From Salinibacterium sp. SWN167 (GTDB lineage Bacteria; Actinomycetota; Actinomycetes; Actinomycetales; Microbacteriaceae), in contig NZ_JADYWU010000001.1 of assembly GCF_015864665.1 (NCBI RefSeq), positions 1,798,001 to 1,862,000 on the forward strand: DNA of 64,000 bases. Reading direction: 5' to 3'. Below the pieces are notes generated by a model. It made no database searches and was not told the origin of the DNA. It was given only the letters and a program-made list of their open reading frames with translations. The position numbers were made by a program, and so were the translations under genes. Of this stretch, positions 1 to 8,850 are shown in pieces (the first letter of the stretch is position 1; the number at the start of each line of letters is the position of its first letter).

Positions 1-634
1 GCAGGATGCCCGCATCCAAACCATTGCGCGCTGTGCCGTCGTCACCCGCGTGCGGTCCAGCACCGGTCGTCAGGATGCCGGCGATGATCGTGAGCGCAAC
101 AAACAGGCTGGTCACATGGGTCAGGATCATGATGGGGCGCGACACTTCAAGCGTGCTTCCGCGCAATCCGGTCCAGACTCGGTACACAAGTGCAGCACTC
201 ACCGCGACCAGGATTGCTGAGATGGCGTAATGCACGCCCACGATGCTGGGATCGAGCTGAACTCGCACGGAAAGGCCGCCGATGAGGCCCTGCAACACTG
301 TGCCGCCGAGAATCACGAGCGCAAGCGCCATCAGGTCGCGACGTTCACGGCGGATTCGCAGCAGCATCAGAACCATGAGAATCGCGACGAATCCGACGAT
401 TATCGACAACAGCCGATTGCCAAACTCGATGGCGCCGTGCACCCCCATCTCCGGGGTTGCGATAAGAGAGGCGTCGGTGCAGAGCGGCCAGGTGGGGCAT
501 CCGAGCCCCGAACCGGTCAATCGAACGGCGCCGCCCGTCGCCACGATCAGTATTTGAATGACGAGCGTAGCCACCGCAAAAAATTTCACTCGAGCGTCTA
601 CAGATTGGGGCAATCGTGCGATGACGGCATTCAC
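1..634 (-). CDS. ctaA: Heme A synthase CtaA/COX15 family (partial, 3' end outside window)
   Basis: Converts heme O to heme A for cytochrome c oxidase in the cytoplasmic membrane. The visible 211 codons begin at a GTG (632-634) behind a strong AGGAGGT. They hold the first membrane segment, then the family motif [15 protein letters not shown], a conserved HGAIEFGNR stretch (heme-ligand histidine region), a second helix, [12 protein letters not shown], and the loop GPHAGDD typical of the family. The frame stays open to the window edge, so the C-terminal half is missing here. It is divergent from the suf operon, and a SURF1-family oxidase assembly gene lies about 7 kb away. Family assignment is firm from the motifs. 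Confidence 0.93.
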   Translation of the reverse strand, partial: MNAVIARLPQSVDARVKFFAVATLVIQILIVATGGAVRLTGSGLGCPTWPLCTDASLIATPEMGVHGAIEFGNRLLSIIVGFVAILMVLMLLRIRRERRDLMALALVILGGTVLQGLIGGLSVRVQLDPSIVGVHYAISAILVAVSAALVYRVWTGLRGSTLEVSRPIMILTHVTSLFVALTIIAGILTTGAGPHAGDDGTARNGLDAGIL

Positions 635-879
635 GGCCGTACCTCCTGTTATTTCGGGCTTCTGCCTGTAGAATGGATTGCGTTCAGGAACACAGCCCAC
701 GCCGGGAAGTCAATGTTGACAGCGGGATAATCTCTCGCTTGTCCTGTTTCAGTCTAAGTTCGCCCGCGCAGTGTTGTGACACAGCGCACGCGGCCCCACT
801 AAATATTCCCGGCAAAGTGCTGTGCGAAGGAATGCCAACGCAGCCACCTTGGTTGATAGGGGCAGGAAAAGAGGTACCA
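635..879. promoter_or_regulatory. Divergent ctaA / sufB intergenic region with small inverted repeat
   Basis: This 245-bp gap must hold the promoters of ctaA (leftward) and the suf operon (rightward). The sequence shows an inverted repeat GTGT-N4-ACAC at 771-782, which could be an operator, for example for an iron-sulfur regulator. No sufR gene is next to it, and the repeat is too short to assign. The sufB reading frame stays open upstream to 673, but nothing there resembles SufB. Confidence 0.35.
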
Positions 880-2298
880 ATGTCCGACGTGCTGATCGAT
901 CGTCCGGAACTCAATGGCATGGGCCAGTATGAGTTTGGCTGGGCTGACTCCGACGTTGCGGGAGCCTCTGCGCGACGGGGCATCAACGAAGAGGTCGTTC
1001 GCGACATCTCTACGCTTAAGAATGAGCCCGAATCTATGCTCAAATTGCGTCTCAAGGGCCTCGAGCTCTTCGGTCGCAAACCGATGCCGAAGTGGGGCGC
1101 CGACTTGTCGGGCATCGACTTCGACAACATCAAATACTTTGTGCGCTCCACTGAAAAGCAGGCGCAGACGTGGGAAGACCTTCCCGCCGATATTCGCGAT
1201 ACTTACGAGAAGCTGGGTATTCCGGAGGCTGAGCGTAACCGTCTAGTTTCCGGCGTTGCTGCACAGTATGAGTCGGAGGTTGTTTTCCACTCGATCAACG
1301 CCGAGCTCGAAGCCAAGGGCGTCATCTTCATGGACACCGACACGGCGCTGCGCGAGCACCCCGAGTTCTTTGAGGAGTACTTCGGCACTGTGATTCCCGC
1401 CGGCGACAACAAGTTCGCTGCGCTGAACACCGCCGTGTGGTCGGGTGGTTCCTTCGTTTACGTGCCCAAGGGCGTCCACGTTGAGATCCCGCTTCAGGCC
1501 TACTTCCGTATCAACACGGAGAACATGGGCCAATTTGAACGCACTCTGATCATCGCTGATGAAGGTTCGTACGTTCACTACATCGAGGGCTGCACCGCTC
1601 CGATCTACAAGTCTGACTCCCTGCACTCTGCGGTTGTCGAAATTATCGTGAAGAAGGACGCTCGAGTTCGCTACACGACGATTCAAAACTGGTCGAACAA
1701 CGTATACAACCTCGTCACCAAGCGTGCGATCGCTCACGAGGGCGCAACCATGGAGTGGATCGACGGAAACATCGGTTCCAAGGTCACGATGAAGTACCCG
1801 TCTATCTACCTCGTGGGGGAGCATGCCAAGGGCGAAACCCTTTCGGTTGCCTTCGCGGGCCCCGGTCAGCACCAAGACGCCGGAGCCAAGATGATCCACA
1901 TGGCGCCATACACGACCTCATCGATCGTCTCGAAGTCTGTCGCCCGTGGTGGCGGGCGCGCTGGCTACCGTGGAGAAGTCCGCGTTGACGAGAAGGCCCA
2001 TCACTCAGCAAACACTGTTCGCTGTGATGCTCTCTTGGTTGACACGATTTCGCGCTCTGATACGTATCCGTCGATCGACATCCGAGTGGATGACGTTCAG
2101 CTTGGTCACGAAGCAACTGTTTCCAAGGTCAGCGCTGAACAACTCTTCTACCTTCAGTCGCGCGGCATGGAAGAAGATGAGGCGATGGCGATGATCGTGC
2201 GTGGCTTCATCGAACCCATCGCGCGCGAACTGCCCATGGAGTACGCCTTCGAACTCAATAAGCTCATTGAACTGAGCATGGAAGGATCCGTCGGCTAA
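880..2298 (+). CDS. sufB: Fe-S cluster assembly scaffold SufB
   Basis: Scaffold subunit of the SufBCD complex, on which iron-sulfur clusters are built in the cytoplasm. The ATG at 880 follows AGAGGT and gives 472 aa, the normal family length; the upstream open frame from 673 is rejected. The beta-helix core and C-terminal family motifs are clear: the conserved cysteine in RCDALLVD (about residue 382), then LGHEATVSK, matching the cluster-site Cys and His of E. coli SufB, then [10 protein letters not shown]. It is first in a tight operon, and its stop abuts the sufD start. Most actinobacterial suf operons begin with sufR; none is present here. Confidence 0.97.
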   Translation: MSDVLIDRPELNGMGQYEFGWADSDVAGASARRGINEEVVRDISTLKNEPESMLKLRLKGLELFGRKPMPKWGADLSGIDFDNIKYFVRSTEKQAQTWEDLPADIRDTYEKLGIPEAERNRLVSGVAAQYESEVVFHSINAELEAKGVIFMDTDTALREHPEFFEEYFGTVIPAGDNKFAALNTAVWSGGSFVYVPKGVHVEIPLQAYFRINTENMGQFERTLIIADEGSYVHYIEGCTAPIYKSDSLHSAVVEIIVKKDARVRYTTIQNWSNNVYNLVTKRAIAHEGATMEWIDGNIGSKVTMKYPSIYLVGEHAKGETLSVAFAGPGQHQDAGAKMIHMAPYTTSSIVSKSVARGGGRAGYRGEVRVDEKAHHSANTVRCDALLVDTISRSDTYPSIDIRVDDVQLGHEATVSKVSAEQLFYLQSRGMEEDEAMAMIVRGFIEPIARELPMEYAFELNKLIELSMEGSVG

Positions 2299-3486
2299 AT
2301 GACCGTCGTTACACCAGAACAGCACGGACTCAAGGCTCATAGCGACGGCGGATGGGACGCAAGCGAAAAAGGCTTCGTTCCCGTTCAGACTCGCTCAGCA
2401 CGCCCTCGGTCTTTCGAACACACCGATTTCGCTCCCGTCAATGGACTAGAAGCTGAGTGGAAGCTCACGCCAGTGAAGCTCATCAAACCGCTTCTTGACG
2501 ACGCTCTTGACGGCGCTCCCTACGCGATCGACACCGATGCCCCTGAGGGCACCAGTGTGGAGTGGGTAGCGCGTGACGACGCGCGCATTGCGTCGGCAGG
2601 CGCGCCAGAAGAGCGTGCCTCCGCCAATGCTTGGACCAACTTCGAGCAGGCCCTCGCCATCACCATTTCGGGCGAAGAGCACTCAACAGTGCGAATCTCT
2701 CGCTCAGAGTTGGGCAACACAGCACGTGCCGGCCACATTGTGATTACCGCGCGCGCACATAGCAACGGCACCGTCATTGTGGAGTCATCTGGCTCCGCAC
2801 TTCTTAGCGAGAACGTTGAGGTTGTTGTTGAAGAAGGCGCGACGCTGAATTTTGTCAGTGTTCAGGACTGGGCAGACGACGCCATCCACCTCGCGAGTCA
2901 TTTCGTACAGGTCGGCCGCTCAGCCACCCTCAAGCACACGGTTGTGTCGCTTGGCGGCAAGGTTGTTCGCGTCAATCCATCTGTGCACTTGTCGGGTGAA
3001 GGCGCCGACGGCGAACTCTACGGTCTCTATTTTGCGGATGCGGGACAACACCTCGAGCAGCGTGTGTACCTTCACCACGAAGCAGCGCAGACTCGCGGTC
3101 GCGTGAACTACAAGGGTGCCCTTCAGGGTGGCGGAGCGCGCACGGTTTGGGTCGGAGATGTCCTGATCGGCCCGAACGCAGCCGGCACCGATAGCTACGA
3201 ACAGAACCGTAACCTCGTCTTGACCGAGGGAACTCGCGCAGACTCGATCCCGAACCTTGAGATTGAGACTGGCGATATTCAGGGTGCTGGCCACGCGAGC
3301 GCTACTGGTCGCTTCGACGACGAGCAGCTGTTCTACCTGCAGGCTCGCGGTATTTCCGAAGCAGAAGCTCGACGTCTTGTCGTCATCGGCTTCCTCTCTG
3401 AGATTGTGCAGAAGGTCGGCGATGAGCAGCTCGAAGCTCGTCTCCACACCGCTATTGAAGCGGAGCTGGAAGGAACCATCTCGTGA
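2299..3486 (+). CDS. sufD: Fe-S cluster assembly protein SufD
   Basis: Paralogue and partner of SufB in the SufBCD scaffold; needed for iron entry and complex stability. It is 395 aa, starting at the ATG directly after the sufB stop, which suggests translational coupling. The C-terminal half has the SufB/SufD beta-helix and the motifs GHASATGRFDDEQLFYL and QARGI; the His of GHAS matches the functionally important SufD histidine. The N-terminal 130 residues are less conserved, as is usual. The ferredoxin start overlaps its stop as GTGA. Confidence 0.96.
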   Translation: MTVVTPEQHGLKAHSDGGWDASEKGFVPVQTRSARPRSFEHTDFAPVNGLEAEWKLTPVKLIKPLLDDALDGAPYAIDTDAPEGTSVEWVARDDARIASAGAPEERASANAWTNFEQALAITISGEEHSTVRISRSELGNTARAGHIVITARAHSNGTVIVESSGSALLSENVEVVVEEGATLNFVSVQDWADDAIHLASHFVQVGRSATLKHTVVSLGGKVVRVNPSVHLSGEGADGELYGLYFADAGQHLEQRVYLHHEAAQTRGRVNYKGALQGGGARTVWVGDVLIGPNAAGTDSYEQNRNLVLTEGTRADSIPNLEIETGDIQGAGHASATGRFDDEQLFYLQARGISEAEARRLVVIGFLSEIVQKVGDEQLEARLHTAIEAELEGTIS

Positions 3487-3818
3487 CCGCTCAGCGCGTC
3501 TGCGGTATCGATGAACTCGAGACCAACAAGGCATACCGGGTGGAATTAGGCGGCACCGCAATCTGTGTCGTCAAAGATTCTGCTGGCGATGTCCACGCAA
3601 TCGGCGACACGTGCACGCACGGTGATATTTCGCTTGCGGAGGGTTTCGTTGAAGACGGCGCTATTGAGTGTTGGGCCCACGGCTCACTCTTCTCGCTCGA
3701 CACCGGTAAGCCCTTAAGCTTGCCCGCCTATGAACCTGTACCGGTCTTTGTAGTGAAGATCGACGACGACGGAGGGGTTCACATCGACCCCGAGGACACC
3801 GTCGCCATCGAGAGCTAA
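3483..3818 (+). CDS. Rieske-type [2Fe-2S] ferredoxin of the suf operon
   Basis: A 111-aa single-domain Rieske protein. The cluster ligands are visible as C44-x-H46 (CTHGD) and C63-x2-H66 (CWAHG), about 17 residues apart, as in non-heme iron oxygenase ferredoxin components. The GTG start overlaps the sufD stop by 4 nt. Its position between sufD and sufC suggests a Suf-linked electron donor or cluster carrier rather than part of an oxygenase, since no oxygenase gene is nearby. That role is inference; the fold is clear. Confidence 0.9.
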   Translation: MTAQRVCGIDELETNKAYRVELGGTAICVVKDSAGDVHAIGDTCTHGDISLAEGFVEDGAIECWAHGSLFSLDTGKPLSLPAYEPVPVFVVKIDDDGGVHIDPEDTVAIES

Positions 3819-3853
3819 TCGCTCTCCATACGAGACCATTAAGGAAAGAAATA

Positions 3854-4618
3854 ATGTCAGTACTGTCAGTCAAAGACCTGCACGTCAGCGTCGAAACCGA
3901 GCAGGGCACGAAGCAGATCCTCAAGGGAGTGGACCTTGAGATCAAGCAGGGTGAAACCCACGCCATCATGGGCCCCAATGGTTCGGGCAAGTCGACCCTT
4001 GCCTACACAATCGCGGGTCACCCCAAGTACCACGTCGAAAGCGGTTCGATCACGCTTGATGGCGCAGAAGTACTCGACATGAGCATCGACGAGCGCGCTC
4101 GCGCAGGTCTCTTCCTTGCCATGCAATACCCGGTTGAGATTCCCGGCGTTAAGGTTGCTGACTTCTTGCGCACCGCGAAGACCGCTCTGGCAGGAGAGGC
4201 CCCCGCGCTTCGTCCCTGGATCAAAGAGGTTAACGGTGCGATGAAGGCTCTTCGCATGGACAAGACTTTCTCCGACCGCAACGTCAACGAAGGTTTCTCC
4301 GGCGGAGAGAAGAAGCGCAACGAGATCCTTCAGCTGGAACTCCTCAAGCCTCGATTCGCAATTCTTGATGAGACCGACTCCGGCCTTGACGTCGATGCAC
4401 TCAAGATCGTGTCAGAGGGTGTCAACCGTGCACAGGAATCGACAGGCCTCGGTCTGCTGCTGATCACCCACTACACGCGCATTCTTCGCTACATCACACC
4501 GGACTTCGTCCACGTCTTCGTTGACGGCCGCGTTGCAGAAGAGGGTGGCCCCGAGCTCGCAGATCGGCTTGAAAACGAAGGTTACGATCGATTTTTGACC
4601 GACACGAGCGTAGCGTAG
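3854..4618 (+). CDS. sufC: Suf complex ATPase SufC
   Basis: ABC-type ATPase that drives conformational change in SufBCD during Fe-S assembly; cytoplasmic, with no permease. It is 254 aa. Walker A GPNGSGKST lies at residues 40-48, followed by the signature FSGGEKKRNEI and Walker B FAILDETDSGLD, all diagnostic of SufC. AAGGAAAG precedes the ATG. It is followed 4 nt later by sufT. Confidence 0.97.
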   Translation: MSVLSVKDLHVSVETEQGTKQILKGVDLEIKQGETHAIMGPNGSGKSTLAYTIAGHPKYHVESGSITLDGAEVLDMSIDERARAGLFLAMQYPVEIPGVKVADFLRTAKTALAGEAPALRPWIKEVNGAMKALRMDKTFSDRNVNEGFSGGEKKRNEILQLELLKPRFAILDETDSGLDVDALKIVSEGVNRAQESTGLGLLLITHYTRILRYITPDFVHVFVDGRVAEEGGPELADRLENEGYDRFLTDTSVA

Positions 4619-4622
4619 GCGT

Positions 4623-4952
4623 ATGTCTACCGTTTTGGCGCCCGCCCTTTTCGACGAGGTCGAAGAGGCTCTCAAAGATGTCGTTGACCCGGAGCTAGGG
4701 GTCAACATTGTTGACCTCGGGCTCATCTATGACCTCAGCTGGGATCCAGAGAACAACGCACTCATTATTAGCATGACGCTGACCTCAGCTGGTTGCCCGC
4801 TGACGGACGTTATCGAGGAGCAAATTGCTCAGTCTCTCGATAACGTCGTAGAAGCGTTCCGCATCAACTGGGTGTGGATGCCACCATGGGGTCCTGAGAA
4901 GATTACTGACGACGGTCGCGACATGATGCGGGCTCTCGGCTTCTCGATCTAG
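4623..4952 (+). CDS. sufT: SufT / MIP18-family (DUF59) Fe-S cluster maturation factor
   Basis: Small DUF59 protein of 109 aa that helps load iron-sulfur clusters onto client proteins. It shows the family pattern DPELGVNIVDLGLIYDL near residues 22-38 and the conserved cysteine C58 within MTLTSAGCP. It is the last gene of the operon, 4 nt after sufC. The last five codons plus the stop are duplicated in tandem just downstream (see the repeat at 4936-4973). Neither sufS nor sufU follows, so the sulfur donor must be encoded elsewhere. Confidence 0.92.
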   Translation: MSTVLAPALFDEVEEALKDVVDPELGVNIVDLGLIYDLSWDPENNALIISMTLTSAGCPLTDVIEEQIAQSLDNVVEAFRINWVWMPPWGPEKITDDGRDMMRALGFSI

Positions 4953-4973
4953 TCGGCTTCTCGATCTAGTCGG
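4936..4973. repeat. 17-bp tandem duplication across the sufT stop codon
   Basis: The unit TCGGCTTCTCGATCTAG occurs at 4936-4952 (ending exactly at the sufT stop) and again at 4953-4969, followed by TCGG, the start of a third copy. This looks like a slippage duplication that gives sufT a second, unused in-frame ending. Confidence 0.9.
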
Positions 4974-5002
4974 GGCCTGCGTCCCAGGTTGTCGGCTGTG
5001 GC

Positions 5003-5623
5003 TTAGCGCTGCTCTGCAGCCTGAGGATCGTGCTGTGCTGCCTTTTTCCAGGCGTAGGAAAGCAAAGTTGCGGCAACGATCACTTTGACTGCAGCGCCGA
5101 CCAGAAACGGTGTAACGCCGATGTCGAGGAGACTCGTAGTGGTGTAGTCACGCCCCATCGAGGTTAGCGCTCGCGCCAGTCCAATCAGGCCCGCTGCGTA
5201 GATTGCCGCGGTTCCGATTGCTGCGGCCGCTACCGCTTTCCAGAATCTGCGATCCCAGTGTCGTTCGGCTAGCGCACCCATGATCCAAGCGCCGAGAATG
5301 TATCCGACGATGTACCCGCCTCCGGTTCCGGTCAGCACCTCTAGGCCACCACTGGAGTCGCTGAACACGGGGAGTCCGACTACGCCGAGGAGCGCGTAAA
5401 GCGTCATCGCCAGGGCGGCGCGCGTTGCGCCCAAAGACAGACCAACGATCATGACGGCCAGCGTTTGTCCAGTGATGGGCACCGGATAGAGCGGCACGAC
5501 GAATTGCGCTGCGAGGGCAGTGAACCCTGCACCGGCGGCAACAAAGATCACGCTCGCAGCCCAACTTGGCCCAAAGATGAGATCAACAATCGTTGGTTTG
5601 ATCAATCGAGTAGCGATGCTCAC
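5003..5623 (-). CDS. bioY: Biotin transporter substrate-binding (S) component BioY
   Basis: Integral membrane protein of 206 aa that binds and imports biotin as an S component of ECF transporters, or alone. About six hydrophobic helices are visible. Family hallmarks include VPLYPVPITGQTLAVM, the ALYALLGVVGLPVFSDSSGG loop and GGYIVGYILGAW. Translation starts at GTG 5623 behind GAGAGG. No ATPase or T component (bioM, bioN) lies next to it; the neighbours are sufT (convergent) and an ABC-F gene (divergent). It may work alone or with distant ECF modules. Confidence 0.93.
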   Translation of the reverse strand: MSIATRLIKPTIVDLIFGPSWAASVIFVAAGAGFTALAAQFVVPLYPVPITGQTLAVMIVGLSLGATRAALAMTLYALLGVVGLPVFSDSSGGLEVLTGTGGGYIVGYILGAWIMGALAERHWDRRFWKAVAAAAIGTAAIYAAGLIGLARALTSMGRDYTTTSLLDIGVTPFLVGAAVKVIVAATLLSYAWKKAAQHDPQAAEQR

Positions 5624-5744
5624 GGTGACAGCCTCTCGCTTCCCTATTCTCGGAACTGCACTGCGCAGTCGACGGTAGGAAGTAGACTAGTTGGTTGGTG
5701 CTGTCGCCCACTAACCCCAACCCCCAAGATTTGGATGTTTTGCC

Positions 5745-7343
5745 GTGCTTGCTGTGCATGATCTCGAGTTGCGCGTTGGCGCACGCATGCTGATGCAGGG
5801 CGTCAACTTCCGTGTCGATCGCGGAGACAAAATTGGGCTGGTTGGCCGCAACGGCGCTGGCAAGACCACGCTTACTAAGACGCTCGCCGGGGAACTCGAA
5901 TCCACAGGCGGCAAGATTGAGCGCACCGGTGAGATCGGATATCTCCCGCAAGACCCCCGCTCTGGCAACCCCGAAGACCTTGCCCGGACGCGGATCCTCG
6001 ATGCTCGCGGCCTCGGCAGCATCGTATTGAAGATGCGTCAGGCGCAGGATGAGATGGGCAGCAGCGATGCAGCGGTGAGCACCGCTGCCATGGATCGTTA
6101 CGGCAAGCTCGACGATCAGTTCATGGCACTGGGCGGATACGCCGCCGAAGCTGAGGCAGCTTCCATCGCGAGCAATCTGAGCCTTCCCGACCGCATTCTC
6201 GACCAGCAGCTCTCGACGCTCTCCGGTGGTCAACGCCGCCGCATCGAACTTGCTCGAATCTTGTTCTCGGGAGCAGACACCATGCTCCTCGACGAGCCCA
6301 CTAACCACCTCGATGCCGACTCTGTTGTCTGGCTGCGAGAATTTCTGAAGAACTTCAGCGGCGGCCTGATCGTGATTAGCCACGATGTTGAGCTAGTCGA
6401 AGACACTGTTAACAAGGTCTTCTACCTCGACGCGAACCGTCAGCTTATCGATCAGTACAACATGGGTTGGAAGCATTATTTGCGCCAGCGCCAATCGGAT
6501 GAGGAACGCCGCAAGAAGGAACGTGCCAACGCCGAGAAGAAGGCATCGACCCTTCAGGCTCAAGCAGCTCGCTTCGGTGCCAAGGCATCCAAGGCGGCGT
6601 CTGCCCACCAGATGGTGGCTCGAGCCGAGAAACTGCTTGCTGGTCTTGACGACGTGCGGACCGCCGATCGCGTTGCCGCTCTGCGCTTCCCGGATCCTGC
6701 GCCCTGTGGTCGTACGCCGTTGATGGGCCACAACCTCAGCAAGAGCTACGGCTCGCTCGAAATCTTTGCGTCCGTCGACCTCGCGATCGACCGCGGTTCG
6801 AAGGTTGTCATCCTCGGCTTCAACGGTGCGGGAAAGACAACCCTGCTCCGAATGCTTGCCGGCGTCGATAAGCCAGACACCGGTGAAGTCGAAGCTGGTC
6901 ACGGCCTGCGCATCGGTTACTACGCTCAAGAGCACGAAACCATCGACGTCAAGCGCTCTGTTCTTGAAAACATGGTCTCATCGTCGCCTAACATCACCGA
7001 GATGGAAGCGCGTCGGGTTCTCGGCTCGTTCCTTTTCAGCGGGGATGACGCGACGAAGCAAGCCGGCGTGCTTTCGGGTGGAGAGAAGACTCGTCTTGCT
7101 CTCGCAATGATCGTCGTGAGTGGCGCCAACGTGCTCCTCCTCGATGAGCCCACTAACAACCTTGACCCGGCCAGCCGTGAAGAGATTCTTGGTGCTCTCG
7201 CGAGCTACACGGGCGCTGTTGTACTTGTAAGCCACGATGAGGGCGCTGTCGAAGCTTTGAACCCTGAACGAGTTCTGATCTTGCCTGACGGCATCGAGGA
7301 CCACTGGAACAAGGACTACGCCGACCTCATCAGCCTCGCGTAG
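5745..7343 (+). CDS. ABC-F family ATPase (translation-associated)
   Basis: Soluble protein of 532 aa with two fused ATP-binding cassettes and no membrane segment, as in ABC-F proteins that act at the ribosome. Cassette 1 has Walker A GRNGAGKT, signature LSGGQRRR and Walker B LLDEPTNHLD. The charged linker (about residues 240-320) is rich in Arg, Lys and Ala. Cassette 2 has GFNGAGKTT, LSGGEKTR and LLDEPTNNLD. The start is GTG 5745. Whether it is a housekeeping factor of the EttA/Uup type or an antibiotic-protection protein cannot be read from sequence; core context favours housekeeping. Confidence 0.9.
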   Translation: MLAVHDLELRVGARMLMQGVNFRVDRGDKIGLVGRNGAGKTTLTKTLAGELESTGGKIERTGEIGYLPQDPRSGNPEDLARTRILDARGLGSIVLKMRQAQDEMGSSDAAVSTAAMDRYGKLDDQFMALGGYAAEAEAASIASNLSLPDRILDQQLSTLSGGQRRRIELARILFSGADTMLLDEPTNHLDADSVVWLREFLKNFSGGLIVISHDVELVEDTVNKVFYLDANRQLIDQYNMGWKHYLRQRQSDEERRKKERANAEKKASTLQAQAARFGAKASKAASAHQMVARAEKLLAGLDDVRTADRVAALRFPDPAPCGRTPLMGHNLSKSYGSLEIFASVDLAIDRGSKVVILGFNGAGKTTLLRMLAGVDKPDTGEVEAGHGLRIGYYAQEHETIDVKRSVLENMVSSSPNITEMEARRVLGSFLFSGDDATKQAGVLSGGEKTRLALAMIVVSGANVLLLDEPTNNLDPASREEILGALASYTGAVVLVSHDEGAVEALNPERVLILPDGIEDHWNKDYADLISLA

Positions 7344-7407
7344 CTAGGAGAGCGCGGCAACGACGCCGCATCCGGCTTATTTCGCGAGCGGAAGCGTTGG
7401 GCGCTGG

Positions 7408-8244
7408 TTAAGAATCGAGGAGTGCGTCTTCGATTTCTGCGTCAGTAGGACCGCGTTTCACTGCCTTGTCGCGACGCTTCTTAGCGCGCTCCCGTTCAGC
7501 CGGATCCTCTTCGTTGACGAGACGATACTCCTGACGCACAGCCCAGGCGAGCCCGATGAAAGCAAGCACGCCAAAAGCGACCCACTGGAAGGCGTAGGAG
7601 AGATGTGCGCCTTCATCGAGTAGCGGTTTCGGGTAAGCCAGCGGCATATCGGCGACCGCGGGGGACTCAGACGCCAACAGGCCATACGCGCCAACGTAGG
7701 TTGGTTCGCCCACAAGTTCCGCAACGGTCGGCAAGTGAATGGTTGCGATCTGTCCCTCGGGTGCTGAGCGGTTGTAGACCGTTGGTTCACTCGGCTTGAG
7801 TCGTAGAACGAGCTCGACCTGCCCCGTGGGAGCAGCGGGCACAAAATCGGGTTCATCTTGGCTGTTTCCCGAGGGAACCCATCCACGGTCAACAGCAATA
7901 ATCTCGCCGCTGTCGAGCTTGAAAGGTACAAGCACTTCGAAGCCTGGCTGACCACCGTACGGCCGCCCGCGCACAAGGAGTTGCTCAGCAGTCAGGTACT
8001 CCCCGGTAACGGCCACAGACATCCACTTGTTGTCGACATCGAACTCGTCGAGCTCGGGCATCACACTCTCGAGGTCTTGGGGGGCTGCATCCCAGTTATC
8101 GCTAACGCGAGCGACCTCCGCGGCCGCTTCCGCGCGCCGGTCAAACTGCCAATGCGAGAGAAAAACGCAGCCAATTGCGAAGGCGATGACCAAGGCCAAA
8201 TACCCAAACCACCGACGAGAAAATGCGAAACGCCACCGGTTCAC
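7408..8244 (-). CDS. SURF1-family cytochrome oxidase assembly protein
   Basis: Membrane protein of 278 aa thought to assist heme insertion into cytochrome c oxidase. It has the SURF1 layout: an N-terminal helix (about residues 14-32) followed by SHWQFDRRAEA, a large extracytoplasmic domain containing the hallmark VDRGWVPSG, and a second helix near the C-terminus (about 215-238) followed by a charged tail. Its start overlaps the stop of the 80-aa gene behind it by 4 nt, so the two, and probably the DUF3099 gene before them, are co-transcribed. Confidence 0.93.
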   Translation of the reverse strand: MNRWRFAFSRRWFGYLALVIAFAIGCVFLSHWQFDRRAEAAAEVARVSDNWDAAPQDLESVMPELDEFDVDNKWMSVAVTGEYLTAEQLLVRGRPYGGQPGFEVLVPFKLDSGEIIAVDRGWVPSGNSQDEPDFVPAAPTGQVELVLRLKPSEPTVYNRSAPEGQIATIHLPTVAELVGEPTYVGAYGLLASESPAVADMPLAYPKPLLDEGAHLSYAFQWVAFGVLAFIGLAWAVRQEYRLVNEEDPAERERAKKRRDKAVKRGPTDAEIEDALLDS

Positions 8245-8483
8245 GCGCCGCTCCCATCAGGAACCACTGAAACGTCATCCGCGAGGTCGCTGACCAGGAC
8301 AGGGAAGTTGCGGGTCGTCAAGTATTCGCGCAAGTAGTCGACGTGGTCTGCGCAGGCCAACCACACCTTCACCCGCTCGAGCCCGTGGATACGCGGGTTT
8401 CGCCAGTTGACGTTCCACTGCGCGCGCGCTGTGCACCCTGCGCGCGAGCACTGTTGTGTGCTCGGGCCACTCTCACCGATCAC
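8241..8483 (-). CDS. Small conserved zinc-ribbon-like protein, 80 aa
   Basis: Function unknown. The 80-residue protein carries C12-x4-C17 (CSRAGC) and, after a Trp-rich strand, C44-x2-H47 (CADH), a pattern that could bind one zinc ion. It overlaps the genes on both sides by 4 nt (DUF3099 upstream, SURF1 downstream), which supports expression as part of this operon. From memory, relatives in databases often carry the label acetone carboxylase; nothing in the sequence supports that. Confidence 0.75.
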   Translation of the reverse strand: MIGESGPSTQQCSRAGCTARAQWNVNWRNPRIHGLERVKVWLACADHVDYLREYLTTRNFPVLVSDLADDVSVVPDGSGA

Positions 8484-8779
8484 CGAGCCGCCTCGTCCGT
8501 TCCGCGTGAAGCGAAGGAGTCACCCGATTTCAACGCGAATTGACCAGGCGTGGACACAACGCCGGCCCGCTGGATACTGACGTTGGCCAGCACGACGGCA
8601 ACGTAAGGCAACACGACGGCGCCAAGCACGGGCAACACAAGCCACCACCCCCGCACGAAGACGCACAGCAACACGCACACAATTCGTATCCCCATAGCTA
8701 TGGAGTAGTTGATGACGCGGCGACGGCGTTCAGCATCGGGCCGCTCAGGGAGCGACGTGATCGACTCAGGAGTGTTCAT
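8480..8779 (-). CDS. DUF3099 small membrane protein
   Basis: A 99-aa actinobacterial protein. A short N-terminal region with PERPDAERRRR is followed by two hydrophobic helices (about residues 30-50 and 52-75) and a polar tail, matching DUF3099. The ATG at 8777-8779 is preferred over a longer frame from 8875, which would run through the fabG promoter. It is the first gene of the DUF3099 / zinc-ribbon / SURF1 operon and divergent from fabG. Function unknown. Confidence 0.78.
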   Translation of the reverse strand: MNTPESITSLPERPDAERRRRVINYSIAMGIRIVCVLLCVFVRGWWLVLPVLGAVVLPYVAVVLANVSIQRAGVVSTPGQFALKSGDSFASRGTDEAAR

Positions 8780-8786
8780 GGGCTTT

Positions 8787-8815
8787 CTTAGGTTGCCGAG
8801 GTGACTACACCTAAG
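8787..8815. promoter_or_regulatory. Inverted repeat between divergent DUF3099 and fabG genes
   Basis: CTTAGGT at 8787-8793 is mirrored by ACCTAAG at 8809-8815, and a nested AGGTG / CACCT pair (8799-8803 / 8808-8812) lies inside. It sits upstream of both divergent starts, so it is a candidate operator or a small hairpin. No regulator can be named. Confidence 0.4.
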
Positions 8816-8850
8816 CCTACGCCCGTGCTGGCGACTATATGCTGGGAACC

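Noticed and set aside
673-879. Upstream extension of sufB by 69 codons
   Set aside because: No similarity to SufB, spans the divergent promoter region, and a proper ATG with a ribosome site exists at 880.
8241-8483. Product name acetone carboxylase for the 80-aa protein
   Set aside because: Acetone carboxylase subunits are far larger; the protein shows only a Cys/His zinc-ribbon-like pattern, so the name is not adopted.
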